A stretch of 8,703 nt of DNA from Porticoccaceae bacterium (GTDB lineage Bacteria; Pseudomonadota; Gammaproteobacteria; Pseudomonadales; Porticoccaceae): assembly GCA_002591625.1 (NCBI GenBank), contig PCDB01000046.1, forward strand, positions 16,796 to 25,498, written 5' to 3'. This document shows, piece by piece, positions 5,863 through 8,703 of the stretch. The position numbers and the translations under genes were made by a program. Numbering within the stretch: the stretch's first letter is position 1; the number at the start of each line of letters is the position of its first letter. A model generated the notes under the pieces. It saw only the letters and a list, made by a program, of their open reading frames with translations. It had not been told where the DNA came from and made no database searches.

Positions 5863-8088
5863 TTAGAATGTGCTGTGACTGATTCTGAGGTGAAAAGCTC
5901 TCGGGAACATAATGATCGACTGATTAACACGTGAATAATCTGGCGTGTATTGCCCATCGAAATCGGTAGCGTTAGATATCGACACATTAACATCCCAACC
6001 GTCTTTTCTTGCGCCCGCACTCAGATTCAGTACCTTGTAGTCCTCATAAGCCTTAACATAGGCTGTTGGCGTTAAAACCGAACTGAACCCGTCTGGCGCT
6101 TCTCTCATAGAATACGTGGCATTGGCATATCCCTGCCACCCTGAATCGAAGTCCATAGCATAGTTTAACGTCAAGGCGTGCGTTCTAGGCGAGTAGTTAT
6201 AGAGGTCGCCTCCAACACGAATTGCGGTAGGGAAGTTAGCAACCTTCGACGGATCTGGAACACCTGTCACCTCGCTACTGGTGAATGCCCCCACATATGT
6301 GATGCCAAAACTGTCGGTCACCCTCCAATCCAGCATTACCTCTATAGCATCGATATCAGCGTCTGTACCGCCGACTGCAGCTGAAAGGGGACCACCTGCT
6401 AGGCCATAGCCAGACCACATTGGGATATCCTCCCACTCACCGAGCGCATAAACTAGTTCTAAGTCAAGGCTACCATCCATCAATGTCCACTTGGTGCCAA
6501 GCTCGGTGCTCGTCATCTCTGAGGCGTCTGCATCGCTCAGGTTGGGGAACCCCTCAGCCGCTAAAAGTGCTCGAGTCGTTTCTGTTACTGGAACGGGTGC
6601 GCGGGACGCTGTGGATCTTGTCAGGTAGACAATCCCGTTTTCCGAAGGCATCCAGCGGACACCGAATCGGTAGCTTGTATTATCGTGACTGTAGGAAGCC
6701 GCACCAGCACCAAGCTGATAGCCCGTGTAGGGCCCTCCGGGAGGATCACCTGGCGCTCTCATTGCAGAGCTTGAGTTCTCTGTACGGTCTTCTTCTTGGC
6801 TCCGAATGCCGCCAAAGACGCTGATCTGATCGCTCACGTTCCAAGTTACCTCGCCATAGGCCGCTTGCGCCTCTAGGTCTGTTTTATTATAGTCCGTAAA
6901 CTCCCCATAAACTTGATAGTTGTAGGCGAGCTCATTAGCGCTCTCTGCGTCCATGTCTAGGAATCCAACCAACCATTCAATCGGACCCTCTTTAGACACC
7001 AAACGGATCTCATGAGTAGTGGTGTCTGATGGCATTTCTGTGAGACTTACGATGCCGTAGGCAAGATTCTCGTCGACATAATCCCTGTCAGTTGCCTCAA
7101 CATTGCCTCCTGCATAGGTCAAAGTTGCAAATCCAAGGTCAACATTAACCATTACTGTATTCCACTCAATATCGTAGTTATTGATTGGAATGCCATCGGG
7201 GAATACTTCAAGACCGAGATCCCAGCTTAGCGGAACAACCTCCATTACCCCTCTACTCGAATCAATAATGTTTGACCCCGGAATGAAACGGTATTTCGTT
7301 GCCCATTCCGTGTGCGTGAAGGTCACCTCTGAGCTGTCAGTGGGCAACCACGTCAGCTTGGCTCTGAGGGTGTCTCTCTCAGTATTAAAAGGGTCTTCGA
7401 CCTCTGGGCGCCCTCGAACCTCCCCAAAACCCGGATCTTCTTGAGATTCAATAGCAACTCTCAATCCTAGCTTACCTTCGATTATGGGAGCATTTACGAT
7501 TGCACTGTATTCATAACCCTGACTACCTTTCGAGTAAGACATCATGCCCGCCGAGACTCTATAGCCGAATTCTTCCATGTTGACTGGCGCTGTTCTCATG
7601 ATCACGCTACCTGCAGAGGAGTCTTGACCCCAACTGGTGCCTTGAGGCCCTCTGAGCACTTCGATGCTGTCTAGATCAAACGTACCTAGGGGAGGCGGTG
7701 TAGCGCCAAAAGGATCTACGTAGGGTATGTCATCAATGTAGTAGCCTACCGGCTGCATGCCTCCCCCAGCATTTGTCTGTGTGATGCCACTGCCTCTCAG
7801 TTGAATACCTTCCGCCACCGGCAGTTTCCCACCTTGGGTGATTCCTGCGGTCGCACCAGGCACTTTGTTGAAGATGTCCCGAACATTTCTATAAATGGGC
7901 AGTTCAAGCGTTTCTCGCTGTATGGCCTGTATTGACTGAGGCACCTCCATGACCGACTCTTCCCGTCGGGTTGCAGTGACCATAATTTCTTCAATACCCT
8001 GCCTAGCTGAATCATCATCTGCAGAAGCCCACATAGCTCCCGGCAGCATCAAACTCGCCATCAGCACCCGAGTTAAAAGCTTACTCAT
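5863..8088 (-). CDS. TonB-dependent outer-membrane receptor
   Basis: A complete 741-residue receptor that should import a scarce substrate across the outer membrane using energy from TonB-ExbBD. A signal peptide spans 1-23 (basic N-terminus, hydrophobic core, cleavage after ASA). A TonB-box region reading IEEIMVTATRREE is at 32-44. The plug follows, with VPQSIQAI, IQLRGSG, GYYIDDIPY and the conserved IEVLRGPQGT block. The rest is rich in alternating-pattern strands expected of a 22-stranded barrel, ending in an aromatic residue (HLRISHSTF) as needed for outer-membrane assembly. I see no cysteine. The start at 8088 is supported by AAGGGG 6 bases upstream. It converges on the SDR-dikinase unit and is probably transcribed alone. 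The style suits receptors for siderophores, vitamins, carbohydrates or hydrophobic compounds; the ligand cannot be told, and no TonB or sigma/anti-sigma pair is adjacent. Confidence 0.95.
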   Translation of the reverse strand: MSKLLTRVLMASLMLPGAMWASADDDSARQGIEEIMVTATRREESVMEVPQSIQAIQRETLELPIYRNVRDIFNKVPGATAGITQGGKLPVAEGIQLRGSGITQTNAGGGMQPVGYYIDDIPYVDPFGATPPPLGTFDLDSIEVLRGPQGTSWGQDSSAGSVIMRTAPVNMEEFGYRVSAGMMSYSKGSQGYEYSAIVNAPIIEGKLGLRVAIESQEDPGFGEVRGRPEVEDPFNTERDTLRAKLTWLPTDSSEVTFTHTEWATKYRFIPGSNIIDSSRGVMEVVPLSWDLGLEVFPDGIPINNYDIEWNTVMVNVDLGFATLTYAGGNVEATDRDYVDENLAYGIVSLTEMPSDTTTHEIRLVSKEGPIEWLVGFLDMDAESANELAYNYQVYGEFTDYNKTDLEAQAAYGEVTWNVSDQISVFGGIRSQEEDRTENSSSAMRAPGDPPGGPYTGYQLGAGAASYSHDNTSYRFGVRWMPSENGIVYLTRSTASRAPVPVTETTRALLAAEGFPNLSDADASEMTSTELGTKWTLMDGSLDLELVYALGEWEDIPMWSGYGLAGGPLSAAVGGTDADIDAIEVMLDWRVTDSFGITYVGAFTSSEVTGVPDPSKVANFPTAIRVGGDLYNYSPRTHALTLNYAMDFDSGWQGYANATYSMREAPDGFSSVLTPTAYVKAYEDYKVLNLSAGARKDGWDVNVSISNATDFDGQYTPDYSRVNQSIIMFPRAFHLRISHSTF

Positions 8089-8094
8089 ATGTTT

Positions 8095-8100
8095 CCCCTT
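8095..8100 (-). promoter_or_regulatory. Ribosome-binding site of the TonB receptor gene
   Basis: The minus strand reads AAGGGG, six bases before the ATG at 8088. It is the strongest Shine-Dalgarno sequence in the window and fixes the receptor start. Confidence 0.75.
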
Positions 8101-8501
8101 CTAATCTTATAAGTATGTTTTTCTTGATAAAGATATACTAATTGCAGTTAAACCACAAAATTTAGCAAGTCACAACTGCTCGCAAGGGTCGAAATCTGGT
8201 ATTCCCCCATTTTAATTGGGGTTACGACTAGCTTTTTGAGAATAAGAAGCAATTCTGGCCATTGCATATTTGGAGAACTTTTTAAACGCCTGCTCCGCGT
8301 CAGAACTATTGTTGCAATAAAATTGACATGCTGGCTCAGCTCATGCCCAATCGCATAAAATAGAGCCGGATCCGATAACAAGTAAGGGGCCTAAAACTTG
8401 CTCTTGAAGTTTTTGTATTCAAAGATATTTATTCTTAATGAGTATTACAATGATTGTTTAAAGGGCTGCCCATTTCCCCCCACACAAATATAACTGTGCA
8501 T
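8101..8501. other. AT-rich stretch without a firm gene, upstream of the TonB receptor
   Basis: No convincing coding region is seen here. The part nearest 8101 must carry the receptor promoter; TATAAG on the minus strand (8111-8106) could be a -10, but no good -35 is paired with it. A short hairpin, CCCCA (8205-8209) with TGGGG (8217-8221), lies within. TTGAAG at 8404-8409, 16 bases before TATTTA, is a faint plus-strand promoter candidate that would serve the genes at the right edge. A 77-codon minus-strand frame at 8148-8381 lacks an ATG and a ribosome-binding site, and I do not call it. Confidence 0.5.
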
Positions 8502-8618
8502 ATGGGTGAATACCATTTTCACATTCGAGACATTGTATCTGCGCTCAATCGGCAACATGGTAACCTGAGTTCTTTGATTCACAGTGTTGGTATATCCTCA
8601 TGGCGAAAAAATCTTTAG
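8502..8618 (+). CDS. Possible very small protein or remnant resembling a Fis-type helix-turn-helix
   Basis: A 38-codon frame from ATG at 8502 to TAG. Its middle reads ALNRQHGNLSSLIHSVGISS (residues 14-33), which follows the spacing of the Fis/NtrC-type DNA-binding motif: AL, four residues, GN, a hydrophobic residue, S, then a hydrophobic-G-IS turn. The usual TLYRKL ending is replaced by WRKNL. No Shine-Dalgarno sequence precedes the ATG, and a TGA lies in frame at 8451. It could be a real micro-protein, the remnant of a regulator's C-terminus, or chance. It overlaps by 19 bases the next possible gene. The resemblance is by eye only. Confidence 0.25.
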   Translation: MGEYHFHIRDIVSALNRQHGNLSSLIHSVGISSWRKNL

Positions 8619-8703
8619 CTTTTCTCCTCACGGTGTTTTTGGTGACGTTCCTTTTTATATTTCAAACAACCATGAGCAACATGCTTTACCTCTATCAAAT
8701 GGG
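8600..8703 (+). CDS. N-terminus of a possible membrane protein, cut by window edge
   Basis: From ATG at 8600 an open frame continues through the right edge (34 codons and two bases). It begins MAKKSLAFLLTVFLVTFLF, a short basic N-terminus followed by about 15 hydrophobic residues, and continues IFQTTMSNMLYLYQMG. This suits a signal anchor, a first transmembrane helix or an uncleaved signal peptide. No family can be recognised from so little. No clear ribosome-binding site precedes the ATG, and an in-frame TAA at 8561 limits how far upstream the gene could begin. The start or the gene itself may therefore be wrong. Confidence 0.45.
   Translation, partial: MAKKSLAFLLTVFLVTFLFIFQTTMSNMLYLYQM

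Noticed and set aside
6178..7444. Plus-strand frames at 6178-6384, 6420-6824 and 7181-7444
   Set aside because: They are opposite the well-supported TonB receptor and show no family features.
8205..8221. CCCCA/TGGGG hairpin as a terminator
   Set aside because: The stem is only five bases, no T-run follows it on either strand, and no gene ends nearby.
8148..8381. 77-codon minus-strand frame
   Set aside because: It begins at TTG without a ribosome-binding site, shows no recognisable motif and lies in the expected promoter region of the TonB receptor.

Overview
The window reads as a fragment of a Gram-negative chromosome. A complete TonB-dependent outer-membrane receptor shows there is an outer membrane. 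Its style (TonB-box region reading IEEIMVTATRREE, plug motif IEVLRGPQGT) resembles receptors of marine Gammaproteobacteria or sphingomonad-like Alphaproteobacteria. I favour Gammaproteobacteria, with only moderate confidence. There are no rRNA or tRNA genes, CRISPR arrays or insertion sequences that I can see.

Layout, left to right. (1) 1-2011, minus strand: a two-gene unit. A family GH32 beta-fructosidase (653-2011) is followed by a calcineurin-like metallophosphoesterase whose ATG overlaps the GH32 stop (ATGA) and which runs off the left edge. (2) 2012-2201: divergent intergenic region with a perfect CACCCA/TGGGTG inverted repeat. (3) 2202-5809, plus strand: a short-chain dehydrogenase/reductase (SDR), then after 22-23 bases a 937-residue dikinase. 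The dikinase has a PPDK-type ATP-grasp domain at its N-terminus and a swivelling phosphohistidine domain at its extreme C-terminus. This is the rifampin-phosphotransferase/PEP-synthase-like architecture without the pyruvate-binding barrel. (4) 5815-5853: a hairpin between convergent genes, probably a shared terminator. (5) 5863-8088, minus strand: the TonB-dependent receptor with signal peptide. (6) 8089-8703: about 500 AT-rich bases without a firm gene. Near the right edge lie a very short ORF resembling a Fis-type helix-turn-helix and the start of a possible membrane protein that leaves the window.

How the parts could work together (inference): the receptor imports a scarce substrate across the outer membrane. 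The SDR and dikinase, apparently one operon, could oxidise or reduce it and phosphorylate a hydroxyl group, with ATP giving AMP and phosphate. GH32 and the phosphoesterase form a separate, divergently transcribed unit that could release fructose from a fructoside and remove a phosphate. The most interesting element is the SDR-dikinase pair. The dikinase would probably be labelled PEP synthase automatically, but it has no pyruvate domain, and the roughly 480 residues between its two recognisable catalytic ends should define an unknown substrate.
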